Positions 36,767 to 45,857 of a stretch of 64,000 nucleotides of DNA are shown here, one piece after another. Source of the stretch: Brachybacterium squillarum M-6-3. Its GTDB lineage: Bacteria; Actinomycetota; Actinomycetes; Actinomycetales; Dermabacteraceae. The position numbers and the translations under genes were made by a program. Each line of letters starts with the position of its first letter. The first letter of the stretch is position 1. The notes beneath the pieces are model-generated. The model saw nothing but the letters and a program-made list of their open reading frames with translations. It searched no databases and was not told the DNA's origin. The stretch lies in NCBI RefSeq assembly GCF_000225825.1, contig NZ_AGBX01000005.1, positions 62,001 to 126,000 of the forward strand, in the 5' to 3' direction.

Positions 36767-38061
36767 GCCAGACCCCGCCCGCCGCGAGCGGAACCGACTC
36801 GGTCACCGCCCTGCCCCAGCCCCGCGTCGGCAACCCCGACCTCTCCCGCGAGGCCGTGCCCGGGGAGAAGATCGCGCTCGCGCCCGGCCAGCTGCAGCTG
36901 CGTCCCACCCGCCGCGGCAAGCCGCCGGCGCATCTGGCCGACCTGACCATGGCCGAGCGCATCGAGGCCGTCACCGAGATGGGACTGCCCGGCTACCGCG
37001 CCAAGCAGCTCTCCGTGCACTACTTCGAGCGGTACACCACCGACCCGGCCGACCTCACGGACCTGCCGCAGGATCGCCGCCAGGAGCTGGTGGACCGCTT
37101 CTTCCCGACGCTGCTGACGCCCGTCTCCCGGCAGTCCGCCGACCACGGCGCCACCCAGAAGTTCCTCTGGCAGCTCTTCGACGGCTCCATGGTCGAGTCG
37201 GTGCTGATGCGCTACAGCGACCGCGTCACCCTGTGCATCTCCTCCGAGGCCGGCTGCGGCATGAACTGCCCCTTCTGCGCCACCGGCCAGATGGGCCTGA
37301 CCCGCAACCTCTCCACCGCCGAGATCCTCGAGCAGGTGCGCATCGCCAACCACCTGCTGGCCACCGACCAGCTGCCCGGCGGCACCGGCCGCGTCTCCAA
37401 CATCGTGTTCATGGGCATGGGGGAGCCGCTGGCCAACTACCGGCCCGTCGCCACCGTCTGCAAGCGCCTGAACGCCCCCGGCCCCGAGGGTTTCGGCATG
37501 AGCGCCCGCCACATCACCGTCTCCACCGTGGGCCTGGCCCCGGCGGTGCGGAAGCTGGTCAAGGAGCAGATCCCGGTCACCCTCGCGGTGAGCCTGCACG
37601 CCCCCGACGACGCCCTGCGCGACGAGCTGGTGCCGATCAACACCCGCTTCGACGTCGACGAGATCCTCGATGCCGCCCACGAGTACTTCGAGGCCACCGG
37701 CCGCCGGGTCAGCATCGAGTACGCCCTGATCCGGGACATCAACGACCAGGCCCATCGGGCGGCCCTGCTGGCCGAGCGGCTGATCGAGCACGGCGGCGCC
37801 CACTGGGTGCACGTGAACCCGATCCCGCTGAACCCCGTCAAGGGCTCCAAGTGGACCGCCTCGGACCCGCTGGTGGAGAAGCAGTTCGTGCAGACCCTGC
37901 GCGACCACGGCATCTCCGCCACCATCCGCGACACCCGCGGCTCGGACATCGACGGCGCCTGCGGGCAGCTCGCCGCGGAGGTCATCGAGTCCGACTCCCA
38001 CCGCGAGGACCGCGAGGCCCGGGTGGCGCGCGTCGAGGCCGTGGCCGGCGCCGTCTCCTGA
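36763..38061 (+). CDS. rlmN: dual-specificity rRNA/tRNA adenine-C2 methyltransferase RlmN
   Basis: A 432-residue radical-SAM enzyme that methylates C2 of A2503 in 23S rRNA and A37 of some tRNAs. The radical-SAM cluster is Cys165, Cys169 and Cys172 (CGMNCPFCATG). Other motifs are LPGYRAKQLSVHYF, VFMGMGEPLANY, SLHAPDDALRDELVPIN and the C-terminal DTRGSDIDGACGQL with a catalytic Cys. An N-terminal stretch of about 55 residues is longer than in E. coli. The start overlaps cdsA. Confidence 0.97.
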   Translation: MSQTPPAASGTDSVTALPQPRVGNPDLSREAVPGEKIALAPGQLQLRPTRRGKPPAHLADLTMAERIEAVTEMGLPGYRAKQLSVHYFERYTTDPADLTDLPQDRRQELVDRFFPTLLTPVSRQSADHGATQKFLWQLFDGSMVESVLMRYSDRVTLCISSEAGCGMNCPFCATGQMGLTRNLSTAEILEQVRIANHLLATDQLPGGTGRVSNIVFMGMGEPLANYRPVATVCKRLNAPGPEGFGMSARHITVSTVGLAPAVRKLVKEQIPVTLAVSLHAPDDALRDELVPINTRFDVDEILDAAHEYFEATGRRVSIEYALIRDINDQAHRAALLAERLIEHGGAHWVHVNPIPLNPVKGSKWTASDPLVEKQFVQTLRDHGISATIRDTRGSDIDGACGQLAAEVIESDSHREDREARVARVEAVAGAVS

Positions 38062-38098
38062 CCCGCGTGGCCTGCACGGCCGCGCCAGCCCGCCCCGT

Positions 38099-38104
38099 TA
38101 GAGT
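38099..38104 (+). promoter_or_regulatory. -10 box of DivIVA-like gene
   Basis: TAGAGT, with a leader of about 36 bases and an AAAGGA ribosome binding site. Confidence 0.55.
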
Positions 38105-38146
38105 GGGGGAGCGAATCCGCCCTCCCGGGCCAGAAAGGACCCCCTG

Positions 38147-38695
38147 GTGAGCAACTCCTTCGAGCGCGTCTCCCGCTTCAGCGTCGGCTACGACATGAAC
38201 GAGGTCGATGAGTTCCTGGCCCGCGCCCGCACCGCCTACGAGGGGCGGGAGGCCGACTTCCAGGGCGCCGACATCACCACCGCCAGCTTCGGCACCGAGC
38301 GCGGCGGCTACGACATGCGCATCGTCGACGAGGCGCTGGACCGCCTCTCCGATGCCTTTGCCCTGCAGTCGCGGGACGACGCCATCGCCGCCAAGGGCGA
38401 GTCGGCCTGGGTGGCGGAGCTGACCGAGCGCGCCGACGTGCTCAAGGAGCGCCTGGAGCGTCCCGCCGGGGAGCGCTTCGCCCCGGCCGCCGCCGGGGAG
38501 CCTGCTTACGACAAGTCCGACGTCGACTCCCTGTGCGACCAGCTCGTCGCCTACTTCACGGAGGGCCTGCCGATGAGCGTCGACGACGTGCGCCGGGCCG
38601 CCTTCCGCCGCCGCCGCGGAGCCGACGGCTACCGCGAGGCCGTGGTGGACGTCTACCTCGACCATGTCGCGGACGTGATGGCCTCCGTGCCGTGA
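38147..38695 (+). CDS. DivIVA-domain protein
   Basis: A 182-residue protein built from three related segments of the DivIVA N-terminal type: FSVGYDMNEVDEFL (residues 11-24), RGGYDMRIVDEALDRL (52-67) and AYDKSDVDSLCDQL (about 122-135). Unlike Wag31/DivIVA it lacks a long coiled coil, so it is not the main polar scaffold. The C-terminal part is Arg-rich (RRAAFRRRRGADGYREAVVD). Such short proteins occur beside rlmN and the site-2 protease in Actinobacteria; the function is unknown. The GTG start follows GAAAGGA at 10 bases. Confidence 0.8.
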   Translation: MSNSFERVSRFSVGYDMNEVDEFLARARTAYEGREADFQGADITTASFGTERGGYDMRIVDEALDRLSDAFALQSRDDAIAAKGESAWVAELTERADVLKERLERPAGERFAPAAAGEPAYDKSDVDSLCDQLVAYFTEGLPMSVDDVRRAAFRRRRGADGYREAVVDVYLDHVADVMASVP

Positions 38696-38703
38696 TCCCT
38701 GCG

Positions 38704-38739
38704 ATGACCAGGGCCGAGGAGCGGGCGCCGCTCCGATGA
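38704..38739 (+). CDS. possible 11-codon uORF overlapping the site-2 protease start
   Basis: ATG at 38704 encodes MTRAEERAPLR and stops at TGA 38737-38739, overlapping the protease ATG (38736) by 4 bases (ATGA). It may couple translation to the protease. No strong -10 or ribosome binding site precedes it, so it could be chance. Confidence 0.3.
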   Translation: MTRAEERAPLR

Positions 38740-40073
38740 GCGTGCTGCTGTTCGCGCTCGGCATCCTCGTCGTCGCCCTCGGGCTGGCGCTGTCGATCGC
38801 CCTGCACGAGATCGGGCACCTGGTGCCCGCCAAGGCCTTCGGGGTGCGCGTCACCCAGTACATGATCGGCTTCGGGCCGACGGTCCTCTCCCGCCGCCGC
38901 GGGGAGACCGAGTACGGCATCAAGGCGATCCCTCTGGGTGGCTACATCCGCATGATCGGCATGTACCCGCCGCACCGCGGCGAGCCGGCCGGCACCGTCC
39001 GCGAGGACTCCACGGGCTTCTTCCAGCAGATGGCCGAGGAGGCCAAGGAGGCGGAGACCGCAGAATACGATCCGGCCGATTCCCACCGCACCTTCGTTGC
39101 CCTCTCGGTGCCGAAGAAGCTGGTGGTGATGCTCGGGGGACCGACGATGAACCTGCTGATCTCCGCCGTGCTGATGGGCATCCTGGCCTGCGGCATCGGC
39201 CTGCCCGCGGTGACCCCCACCGTGCAGTCCGTCTCCGAGTGCGTGCTGCCGGCGGACGCCCCCGAGGGCACCTCCTGCGAGGGACAGCCGGAGGCCCCCG
39301 CGAACGCGGCGGGCATCCTGCCCGGGGACGTGCTGCGCAGCATCGACGGCCAGGAGATCTCCACCTGGGACGACGTCACCACTGCGGTGCGCGGCGCCGG
39401 GGACCGTACGGTCGAGGTGGTCGTCGAGCGCGACGGGCAGATGCTCACCCTGGAGGCCACGCCCATCGTCGACGAGCGTCCCGCGCTGGACGAAGATGGC
39501 GAGGTGCTCTACGCCGAGGACGGCACCCTGCACACCCAGGAGGTCGGCTTCCTCGGCGTGGCCGGCACCCCGGACCTGGTGCGGCAGTCCCCGGCGGCGG
39601 TGCCGGGACTGGTGGGCACCGCCTTCGTGCGCACCGCCGAGATCGTGGTGACCCTGCCGGTGCGGCTGTACGACGTGGCGGTCGCGGCCTTCGGCGGCGG
39701 GGAGCGCGACCCGAACGGGCCGCTCGGGGTGGTGGGCGTGTCCCGCCTGGCCGGGGAGGTGGCCTCCGCCGACCAGCCCGGCTTCGAGCTGCGGGAGAAG
39801 GTCGGCACCCTGATCTCGATGCTGGCCTCCCTGAACATGGCCCTGTTCGTCTTCAATCTGCTGCCGCTGCTGCCCCTGGACGGCGGGCACGTGGCCGGTG
39901 CCCTCGTGGAGGGTGCGCGGCGGAGGATCGCCCGCTGGCGCGGACGCCCCGACCCGGGCCCGGTGGACATCTCCCGGATGCTGCCGGTGACCAACGCCGT
40001 CGCGCTCGTCTTCATCGGCATGACCCTGCTGCTGCTCTACGCGGACATCGTCAATCCGATCACCCTGTTCTGA
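38736..40073 (+). CDS. site-2 (RseP/Rip1-type) intramembrane metalloprotease
   Basis: A 445-residue integral membrane protease of family M50 that cuts membrane-bound regulators such as anti-sigma factors. The zinc site HEIGH is at residues 24-28 in the first helix. A PDZ domain follows (AAGILPGDVLRSIDGQEISTWDDV, about 190-220), then the second active-site motif NLLPLLPLDGGHVAG. An acidic insert lies between helix 1 and the PDZ domain. In most Actinobacteria this gene sits between dxr and ispG; here neither is present, a notable difference. Its start overlaps a tiny ORF by ATGA. Confidence 0.95.
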   Translation: MSVLLFALGILVVALGLALSIALHEIGHLVPAKAFGVRVTQYMIGFGPTVLSRRRGETEYGIKAIPLGGYIRMIGMYPPHRGEPAGTVREDSTGFFQQMAEEAKEAETAEYDPADSHRTFVALSVPKKLVVMLGGPTMNLLISAVLMGILACGIGLPAVTPTVQSVSECVLPADAPEGTSCEGQPEAPANAAGILPGDVLRSIDGQEISTWDDVTTAVRGAGDRTVEVVVERDGQMLTLEATPIVDERPALDEDGEVLYAEDGTLHTQEVGFLGVAGTPDLVRQSPAAVPGLVGTAFVRTAEIVVTLPVRLYDVAVAAFGGGERDPNGPLGVVGVSRLAGEVASADQPGFELREKVGTLISMLASLNMALFVFNLLPLLPLDGGHVAGALVEGARRRIARWRGRPDPGPVDISRMLPVTNAVALVFIGMTLLLLYADIVNPITLF

Positions 40074-40125
40074 CCGTCCGGGGTCCTCGTTCCCGGGAGG
40101 GCCCCGTGGCGGGGGGCTGCGGGGC

Positions 40126-40131
40126 GATAAT
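40126..40131 (+). promoter_or_regulatory. -10 box upstream of the GNAT gene
   Basis: GATAAT, 6 bases ahead of the ATG at 40138, which opens a 24-codon ORF rather than the GNAT frame. Confidence 0.55.
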
Positions 40132-40137
40132 GGACGG

Positions 40138-40212
40138 ATGCTTCCCGACCCCGCCCCGGCGACCCGCCGTGCGCACCGGCGCCCCGCCGCACGGGCCGTC
40201 CGGGGGCGCTGA
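40138..40212 (+). CDS. possible leaderless 24-codon uORF before the GNAT gene
   Basis: The ORF starts exactly where a transcript from the GATAAT box should begin and encodes an Arg/Ala/Pro-rich peptide (MLPDPAPATRRAHRRP...). Its stop TGA (40210-40212) is one base before the in-frame GTG (40214) of the GNAT gene and 7 bases before the ATG (40220). Coupled or re-initiated translation is plausible. Confidence 0.4.
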   Translation: MLPDPAPATRRAHRRPAARAVRGR

Positions 40213-40219
40213 GGTGGCG

Positions 40220-41101
40220 ATGTTCCGACGGGGGAGCCGCGTGCGCGCCCTGCGCGGCGCCGAGCTGGAGACGGCGCGCCGCCTGGCCCTGCGCGAGCCG
40301 GTGGCCAACGCCCTGGCGGGGGCCCGGCTGCTGGACCTCACCCGCCACGGCAGCCCTGGCGCCGAGTTCTCCCTGGCCGGGGAGGAGGGCGCACCCGAGG
40401 GGCTGCTCTGGCACGGGGTGAACATCTCCCCGCTCACGGCGACCGACCGCGCCCTCGAGGACTTCGGCCGCCATCTGGCCGGAGGTCCGCGCCGCGCGAG
40501 CTCCGTGGTGGGGCCGCGCCGGGCGGTGGAGCGGCTGTGGGCGCCGCTCGGGGACGCCTGGAGCCCGCAGGTGCGCGAGTACCGCTGGAGCCAGCCGCTG
40601 CTGCTGGCCGATCCCGCCCCGACCGCCGACCCCGACACAGGGGAGTCCCCCGAGCCCTCCTCGGCGGGACCGGCCGGGCTGCGCCCCGCCCGGGCGGGGG
40701 AGGAGGCCGCGGTCTTCCCGGCCTCGGTCGCGATGTTCCGCGAGGAGGTGGGCATGGACCCGACCCGTGGCGACGGCGGACGCTCCTACGGCCGCCGGGT
40801 CGCGGACCTGGTCCGTGCGGGCCGCACCTACGTGGTGATGGAGGCGGGCCGCGTGGTCTTCAAGGCCGACGTCGGCGCGGTGTTCGGTCCGGTGGCGCAG
40901 ATCCACGGGGTATGGGTGCGGCCCGACCGGCGCAGCCACGGCCTGGGCCGGACGGCGATGGCGGAGCTGGCGACCCTGGTGCGCCGCGACCACGCCCCGC
41001 AGGTCTCCCTCTACGTCAACGCCTACAACGAGGCGGCCCGCCGCGCCTACGCCGCCGCCGGATACCGCCAGGTCGGTGAGCTCAGCACGATCCTGTTCTG
41101 A
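40220..41101 (+). CDS. GNAT-family N-acetyltransferase (DUF4081-type)
   Basis: A 293-residue protein. The N-terminal half matches the DUF4081 region found in actinobacterial acetyltransferases; the C-terminal half is the GNAT core with IHGVWVRPDRRSHGLGRTAMAEL (the acetyl-CoA pyrophosphate loop) and VNAYNEAARRAYAAAGY. The acceptor substrate is unknown. This gene usually stands between ispG and proS in Actinobacteria; here ispG is missing. The frame is open far upstream. Possible starts are ATG 40220, GTG 40214 and ATG 40130; the last overlaps the -10 box and is rejected. Confidence 0.85.
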   Translation: MFRRGSRVRALRGAELETARRLALREPVANALAGARLLDLTRHGSPGAEFSLAGEEGAPEGLLWHGVNISPLTATDRALEDFGRHLAGGPRRASSVVGPRRAVERLWAPLGDAWSPQVREYRWSQPLLLADPAPTADPDTGESPEPSSAGPAGLRPARAGEEAAVFPASVAMFREEVGMDPTRGDGGRSYGRRVADLVRAGRTYVVMEAGRVVFKADVGAVFGPVAQIHGVWVRPDRRSHGLGRTAMAELATLVRRDHAPQVSLYVNAYNEAARRAYAAAGYRQVGELSTILF

Positions 41102-41128
41102 CGTGCTCGCGGACACCGGGGCACGGGC

Positions 41129-42541
41129 TCAGGCGGGGGCGTCGGCGGGCAGCTGCGCGTCGAGGGCGAGCAGCGTGTTCGCGGCGGTCCAGGCCAGCGG
41201 GGCGACCGCGGCGGGGCGGCCGTCGAACAGCACCTTCTCCGGCAGGGAGCCCTCGGAGGTGCGGTGGGCGTCCAGCCAGTCCAGCACGCCGCCCGCGTCA
41301 TCCGCGGCGCCGAGGCGGGCGAAGGCCAGGCAGAGCAGGCTGGTCGAGGGCGTCCAGGAGATGCCGTCGTGCTTCCAGCGGGCGCCCGGGGCGATGCCCC
41401 CGGCGTGGCGCGCCAGCTCCTGCTGCATCGCGCGCAGGGCCGTGACGTCGGTGTGCTCGACATCCCCGGTCGCCCCCAGCAGCGCCAGCGCCGAGTCCGC
41501 CCCGCCGCGGCGGGGGTAGCGCTGCATGCCGCGGGCGCCGAAGGTGTCCCCGAGCAGGACCGACTGCGCCTGGGCGGAGCCCGCCGCGGCGATCGCGCCC
41601 GCCGGGTCGAGCGTCTCCACGGCGCGCAGCCCCGCCAGGGTCGCGGCCGCCACCCCCAGCGTGACCGTGCGTTCGGGCACCTCCCAGTAGTCGGGGGAGG
41701 CCGGTGGCAGCACCGTGCCGCCGCGGGTGGTCTCGTGCAGGAGGGCCCCGGAGCGGTCGATCAGCGGCTCCAGCCGGGTCAGCGCCGACGATCGGGCCGC
41801 CTCGTCGAGGCTCGCGACGACCTCTCCGGCGGCCCACAGCAGCAGCCCCGCCCCGTCGAACTGGGGGGAACGGCCGTCGGGGGCGTTCGCCGTGCCCGGC
41901 ACGTAGCGCGCCTCGAACCAGGCGCCGGGCTCCTGCAGCCCCTGCAGGTGCGCCAGGACCTCCAGGGCCCGTTCACGATGCCCCACCCGGGCCAGGGCCA
42001 CGGCGCAGAAGGCGGCGTCCCGGGGCCAGACGAAGCGCCAGTTCCGGGACCATCCCGCCACGGGCGCGGGCAGGCCGTCCTGCAGCACCCAGAGGTCCGC
42101 GAGAGCCGCCTCGGCCAGCTCCCGCCGACCCGGGTCCAGACGTTCCCGCCAGGCCGCCGTGCCCGCGGCGAACTCCTCCGCGCGGGCGGACACCGCCGCC
42201 CCGGTGGGCACCGTCGCCAGCAGACGCGTGCCCGGGTGCAGGGCGCCGCCCTCGCCGCGTCCGCCGATCAGGCGGCGTCGACCGTCCGCGTCCATCGCCA
42301 CGGTGCCGGAGTACAGCGGCACGACGGTGCGGGGGTCCACCGCCCGGTGCCGCAGCCGCCAGGCGCTCGCGCCCAGGCCTGCGGCGAGCAGGGGTGCCCC
42401 CAGCAGCACTGCGCGTCGGCGCGGGGAGCGGGTCGCCCGGTCTGCCGGGGCTGGCCTCGCGAGGTCGGTCTGCGGTTCGGGCTCCGGGGGCGTCGAGGCG
42501 CGGGGCGCGGACCCTCGGCCCGGTCTCGACATGCCGGCCAT
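41129..42541 (-). CDS. secreted GH15-like (glucoamylase-family) protein
   Basis: A 470-residue protein predicted to be exported. An Arg-rich N-terminus leads to SPRRRAVLLGAPLLAAGLGASAW, a possible twin-arginine or anchor signal (about residues 49-71). The rest is an alpha/alpha-toroid like glycoside hydrolase family 15: RNWRFVWPRDAAFCAVALARVGHRERALEVL and ISWTPSTSLLCLAFARLG. Catalytic acids cannot be assigned with confidence. It lies divergent to proS and convergent with the GNAT gene. The ATG at 42541 follows GGAGG at 4 bases; ATG 42532 is an alternative. Confidence 0.78.
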   Translation of the reverse strand: MAGMSRPGRGSAPRASTPPEPEPQTDLARPAPADRATRSPRRRAVLLGAPLLAAGLGASAWRLRHRAVDPRTVVPLYSGTVAMDADGRRRLIGGRGEGGALHPGTRLLATVPTGAAVSARAEEFAAGTAAWRERLDPGRRELAEAALADLWVLQDGLPAPVAGWSRNWRFVWPRDAAFCAVALARVGHRERALEVLAHLQGLQEPGAWFEARYVPGTANAPDGRSPQFDGAGLLLWAAGEVVASLDEAARSSALTRLEPLIDRSGALLHETTRGGTVLPPASPDYWEVPERTVTLGVAAATLAGLRAVETLDPAGAIAAAGSAQAQSVLLGDTFGARGMQRYPRRGGADSALALLGATGDVEHTDVTALRAMQQELARHAGGIAPGARWKHDGISWTPSTSLLCLAFARLGAADDAGGVLDWLDAHRTSEGSLPEKVLFDGRPAAVAPLAWTAANTLLALDAQLPADAPA

Positions 42542-42755
42542 CGCCCCTCCTGCCTCAGCTCGTGCCCCACCCCTGCCGGACGGCAGGCGGGCGCGGACCA
42601 GCCTACGGCCCACGAGGGGAGTGGCCGCGCGGGGGGCGTGCCCGGGGTGAGCCCGCGACGGCGCCGCCGCGGCGTGGCACAGGCCGCCCCGGCGCGTGCG
42701 TGGGGGCACGGGAGGAATGCCCGCGGACCCGGCGAACGGACCAGTCCCTGACCAG

Positions 42756-42761
42756 TACGAT
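42756..42761 (+). promoter_or_regulatory. -10 box of proS
   Basis: TACGAT, predicting a leader of about 50 bases. Confidence 0.5.
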
Positions 42762-42818
42762 GGGTCGGATACCCGCGCCATGACGCGGCGGCTGCCCCAC
42801 CGTCCGAAAGGCTCCTCC

Positions 42819-44600
42819 ATGATCCGCATGTCCTCCTCCTTCATCCGCACCCTGCGCGAGGACCCGTCGGACGCCGAGGTCGCCAGCCACAAGCTGCTGG
42901 TGCGCGCCGGGTACATCCGCCGCTCCGCGCCGGGCGTGTACACCTGGCTGCCGCTGGGTCTGCGGGTGATGCGCAAGGTCGAGCAGATCGTGCGCGAGGA
43001 GCAGGACCGCATCGACGGTCAGGAGCTGCTGTTCTCCGCGCTGCAGCCGCGCGAGCCCTACGAGGCCACCGGGCGCTGGGAGGAGTACGGCCCCACCCTG
43101 TTCCGCCTGCACGACCGCAAGCAGGCCGACTACCTGCTGGCCCCCACCCACGAGGAGATGTTCGCCCTCGCGGTGAAGGACCTGTTCAACTCGTACAAGG
43201 ACCTGCCGGTCATGCTGTACCAGGTCCAGACCAAGTACCGCGACGAGGCCCGCCCGCGGGCCGGCCTGCTGCGGGTGCGCGAGTTCGTGATGAAGGACGC
43301 CTACTCCTTCGACGTCTCCGACGAGGGCCTGGACCGCTCCTACGAGAAGCAGCGCGGCGCCTACCAGCGCACCTTCGACCGCCTCGGCCTGCCCACCGTG
43401 ATCTGCCAGGCCGACGCCGGGGCGATGGGCGGCTCCCGCTCCGAGGAGTTCCTCCACCCCACCCCCATCGGCGAGGACACCTTCGTGGTCTCCGAGGGCG
43501 GCTACGCCGCGAACGTCGAGGCCGTCACCACCGTCGCCCCCGCCGCGCTGGGCGAGGATGATATCGCCGCCCTGCCGGCCTCCCACGTCGAGGACACCCC
43601 GGGCGCGAGCACCATCGCCGCCCTCACCGAGTTCTCCAACCACGCCTTCCCGGGCCTGGGCACCACCACCGAGGACGGCACCTGGACCCGCTACGAGATG
43701 CTCAAGCACCTCGTCTACCTGCTCACGCACCCCGACGGCAGCACCGAGCCGCTCGTGATCGCCCTGCCCGGCGACCGCGAGGTCGACCCCAAGCGCCTGG
43801 AGACCGCGGTCGCCCCGGCGATCGCCACCGCATTCACCGAGGAGGACTTCGGGCGCCACCCGGTGCTGCGCAAGGGATTCATCGGCCCCGCCGGGCTGGG
43901 CCTGGACGCCCCCTCCAAGATCCGCTACCTGGTCGACCCGCGCGTCGTGCCCGGCACCCGCTGGGTCGCCGGCGCCGGCGAGGCCGACCGGCACGTCTAC
44001 GACCTGGTCTACGGCCGCGACTTCACCGCCGACGGCACCATCGAGGCGGCCGCCGTGCACGACGGCGACCCGGCCCCCGACGGCTCCGGCCCGCTGCGCC
44101 TGACCCGCGGCATGGAGATGGGGCACATCTTCCAGCTCGGCCGGAAGTACGCCGAGGCGCTGGACCTCAAGGTGCTCGACGAGAACGGCAAGGCCGTCAC
44201 CGTCACCATGGGCTCCTACGGGATCGGCGTCACCCGCGCCGTGGCCGCCATCGCCGAGGCCTACCACGACGAGAAGGGCCTGGTCTGGCCGCGCTCGGTC
44301 GCCCCCGTGGACGTGCACGTGCTCGCCACCGGGAAGGACGCCGAGGTGTTCGAGGAGGCCGCCCGCATCGCCGCCGCCCTCGAGGAGGCCGGCTACGAGG
44401 TGCTGCTGGACGACCGCCCCAAGGTCTCCCCGGGCGTGAAGTTCAAGGACGCCGAGCTGCTGGGAATCCCCACCTCCGTGATCGTCGGCCGGGGCCTGGC
44501 CGGCGGCATCGTCGAGGTGCGCGAGCGCGCCGACGGCACCGTCGAGGAGGTCGCCCCCACGCAGGTGGTCGAGACCGTCCGCGCCCGCGTCGAGAGCTGA
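42819..44600 (+). CDS. proS: prolyl-tRNA synthetase
   Basis: A 593-residue class II synthetase. Motif 1 is [18 protein letters not shown], motif 2 is [21 protein letters not shown] and motif 3 is [18 protein letters not shown]. The INS editing domain that removes Ala-tRNA-Pro is present between motifs 2 and 3, so this is the bacterial type. A C-terminal anticodon-binding domain ([16 protein letters not shown] onward) ends the protein. The ATG at 42819 follows GAAAGG at 7 bases; an in-frame ATG at 42780 would add 13 residues. The gene ends in a hairpin facing the DUF4439 gene. Confidence 0.97.
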   Translation: MIRMSSSFIRTLREDPSDAEVASHKLLVRAGYIRRSAPGVYTWLPLGLRVMRKVEQIVREEQDRIDGQELLFSALQPREPYEATGRWEEYGPTLFRLHDRKQADYLLAPTHEEMFALAVKDLFNSYKDLPVMLYQVQTKYRDEARPRAGLLRVREFVMKDAYSFDVSDEGLDRSYEKQRGAYQRTFDRLGLPTVICQADAGAMGGSRSEEFLHPTPIGEDTFVVSEGGYAANVEAVTTVAPAALGEDDIAALPASHVEDTPGASTIAALTEFSNHAFPGLGTTTEDGTWTRYEMLKHLVYLLTHPDGSTEPLVIALPGDREVDPKRLETAVAPAIATAFTEEDFGRHPVLRKGFIGPAGLGLDAPSKIRYLVDPRVVPGTRWVAGAGEADRHVYDLVYGRDFTADGTIEAAAVHDGDPAPDGSGPLRLTRGMEMGHIFQLGRKYAEALDLKVLDENGKAVTVTMGSYGIGVTRAVAAIAEAYHDEKGLVWPRSVAPVDVHVLATGKDAEVFEEAARIAAALEEAGYEVLLDDRPKVSPGVKFKDAELLGIPTSVIVGRGLAGGIVEVRERADGTVEEVAPTQVVETVRARVES

Positions 44601-44617
44601 CCCCCGCGACCCGCTGA

Positions 44618-44643
44618 TGCCCGGCGGTCGGCCCCGCCGGGCA
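44618..44643. terminator. hairpin between convergent proS and DUF4439 gene
   Basis: TGCCCGGCGG (44618-44627) pairs with CCGCCGGGCA (44634-44643), loop of 6. It probably acts in both directions. Confidence 0.65.
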
Positions 44644-44663
44644 CCGCCGCGAGGGGCCGTCGC

Positions 44664-45779
44664 TCAGGCGCCGCGGTCCGAGGCGGCCAGCTCCTCGTCC
44701 ACCGCGAGGGAGGGCAGCGGGTCCAGCTCGCCCACCAGCCCCGCGAGGGTCCCCGCCTCCTGCAGGGAGGCCGCGATCGGCAGCGGGCGCCGCCCGAAGG
44801 GCGCCGCGCCCGCCAGGGCCAGCTGGGCGGTGAGCAGGGACTGCGCCACCTGGGTGGGCAGCTGCGCGGCCGTCGCCTCGTCCAGCGGCTCCGTGGGCAG
44901 GGCGTAGACGGCGGCGCGGGTCACGACCGGACCGCCGTCCTGCTCGGCGATCGCGGCGAGCTGCTCGGCCCGCTCCCGGTGCAGGGCGGCGGCCTGCTCG
45001 TGGTCCTCGCGGACGGAGTCCTCGCTGCGGGCGGCGAGCACCTCGTGCACGTACCCCGCGTACCACTCCTCCTGCTGGGCCTGCTCAAGGGTCAGGTGGT
45101 AGTCGGACTCGGCGCCGATCGAGGGCGGGTCCGTCTCCGGCACCTCCCGGGCGGGCTCGATGTCCTCCGCCTCCCGCGGGGCGGACCATTCGCCCTCGCC
45201 GCTGGCGGCGGCCAGGCGCAGGGCGGCCCACTGGATGTGCGCGCCGATCGCGGCGACCGGCCGGGTGAGGGAGCCGGAGACCTGCCGGGCCGCATCGGTG
45301 GTGAGCTCGCGCAGCTCCAGCAGCAGCGCCAGCAGCCCGGGCACGTCGGCGGCCACCTCGGTGGGGGAGGCGCCCGCCGCGGACCCGGTCCGCTCACCGT
45401 CCTCCGTCTCCGACTCCGCGCCGGTCAGCAGCGCGGCCCGCTGCACCGGCAGGGCCGCGGCCAGGCCCTCGACCGCGGCGGCCGTCGCCTCGGCGTCGGC
45501 GCCCCCGGGGTCCTCCAGGCCGTCGGCGGCCGCGCGCGCCGCGTCCAGCAGGGCGAGCAGCTCGGCGCGGTAGATGTCGTCGATGCCCGGCGGGGGAGGG
45601 GTGTAGGCGGCCGGGCCGCCGAGCTCCACCTGCCCGCAGCCCGCCAGGGCCAGCAGCGCGCCGCCCAGCAGCAGCCCGCGCCGTGGCACCAGGGACCGGG
45701 TGGCCGGGACGGGGTGCGAGCACTCGGCGGGCGGAGCGGAGGGGACAGGCGGGGACGGCAGGGGGCGGGGACCGGACAC
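44664..45779 (-). CDS. DUF4439 lipoprotein
   Basis: A 371-residue predicted lipoprotein. A signal peptide (RRGLLLGGALLALAGCGQ) ends in the lipobox LAGC at about residues 45-48. The C-terminal half is a helical bundle of ferritin-like type (TLEQAQQEEWYAGYVHEVLAARSEDSV), matching DUF4439, often next to rimP-nusA in Actinobacteria. No function is known. A long acidic middle part is variable. The GTG at 45779 is preceded on its strand by GAGAAT and 6 bases, leaderless spacing; a downstream GTG just before the signal peptide is an alternative. Confidence 0.82.
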   Translation of the reverse strand: MSGPRPLPSPPVPSAPPAECSHPVPATRSLVPRRGLLLGGALLALAGCGQVELGGPAAYTPPPPGIDDIYRAELLALLDAARAAADGLEDPGGADAEATAAAVEGLAAALPVQRAALLTGAESETEDGERTGSAAGASPTEVAADVPGLLALLLELRELTTDAARQVSGSLTRPVAAIGAHIQWAALRLAAASGEGEWSAPREAEDIEPAREVPETDPPSIGAESDYHLTLEQAQQEEWYAGYVHEVLAARSEDSVREDHEQAAALHRERAEQLAAIAEQDGGPVVTRAAVYALPTEPLDEATAAQLPTQVAQSLLTAQLALAGAAPFGRRPLPIAASLQEAGTLAGLVGELDPLPSLAVDEELAASDRGA

Positions 45780-45785
45780 GGGATG

Positions 45786-45791
45786 ATTCTC
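45786..45791 (-). promoter_or_regulatory. -10 box of DUF4439 gene (leaderless)
   Basis: GAGAAT on the minus strand, 6 bases before the GTG. Confidence 0.45.
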
Positions 45792-45834
45792 GCATCGGCC
45801 CGTCCCGGGGCGACATCGCGCGCCCCCGCCGCTC

Positions 45835-45840
45835 TATCCT
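45835..45840 (+). promoter_or_regulatory. -10 box of the rimP-nusA operon
   Basis: TATCCT, with transcription predicted to begin near 45847. Confidence 0.55.
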
Positions 45841-45857
45841 GGAGGGCATCCCGGCGC

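Noticed and set aside
40130-40219. ATG 40130 as the start of the GNAT protein
   Set aside because: It overlaps the predicted -10 box, and the added residues look non-conserved.
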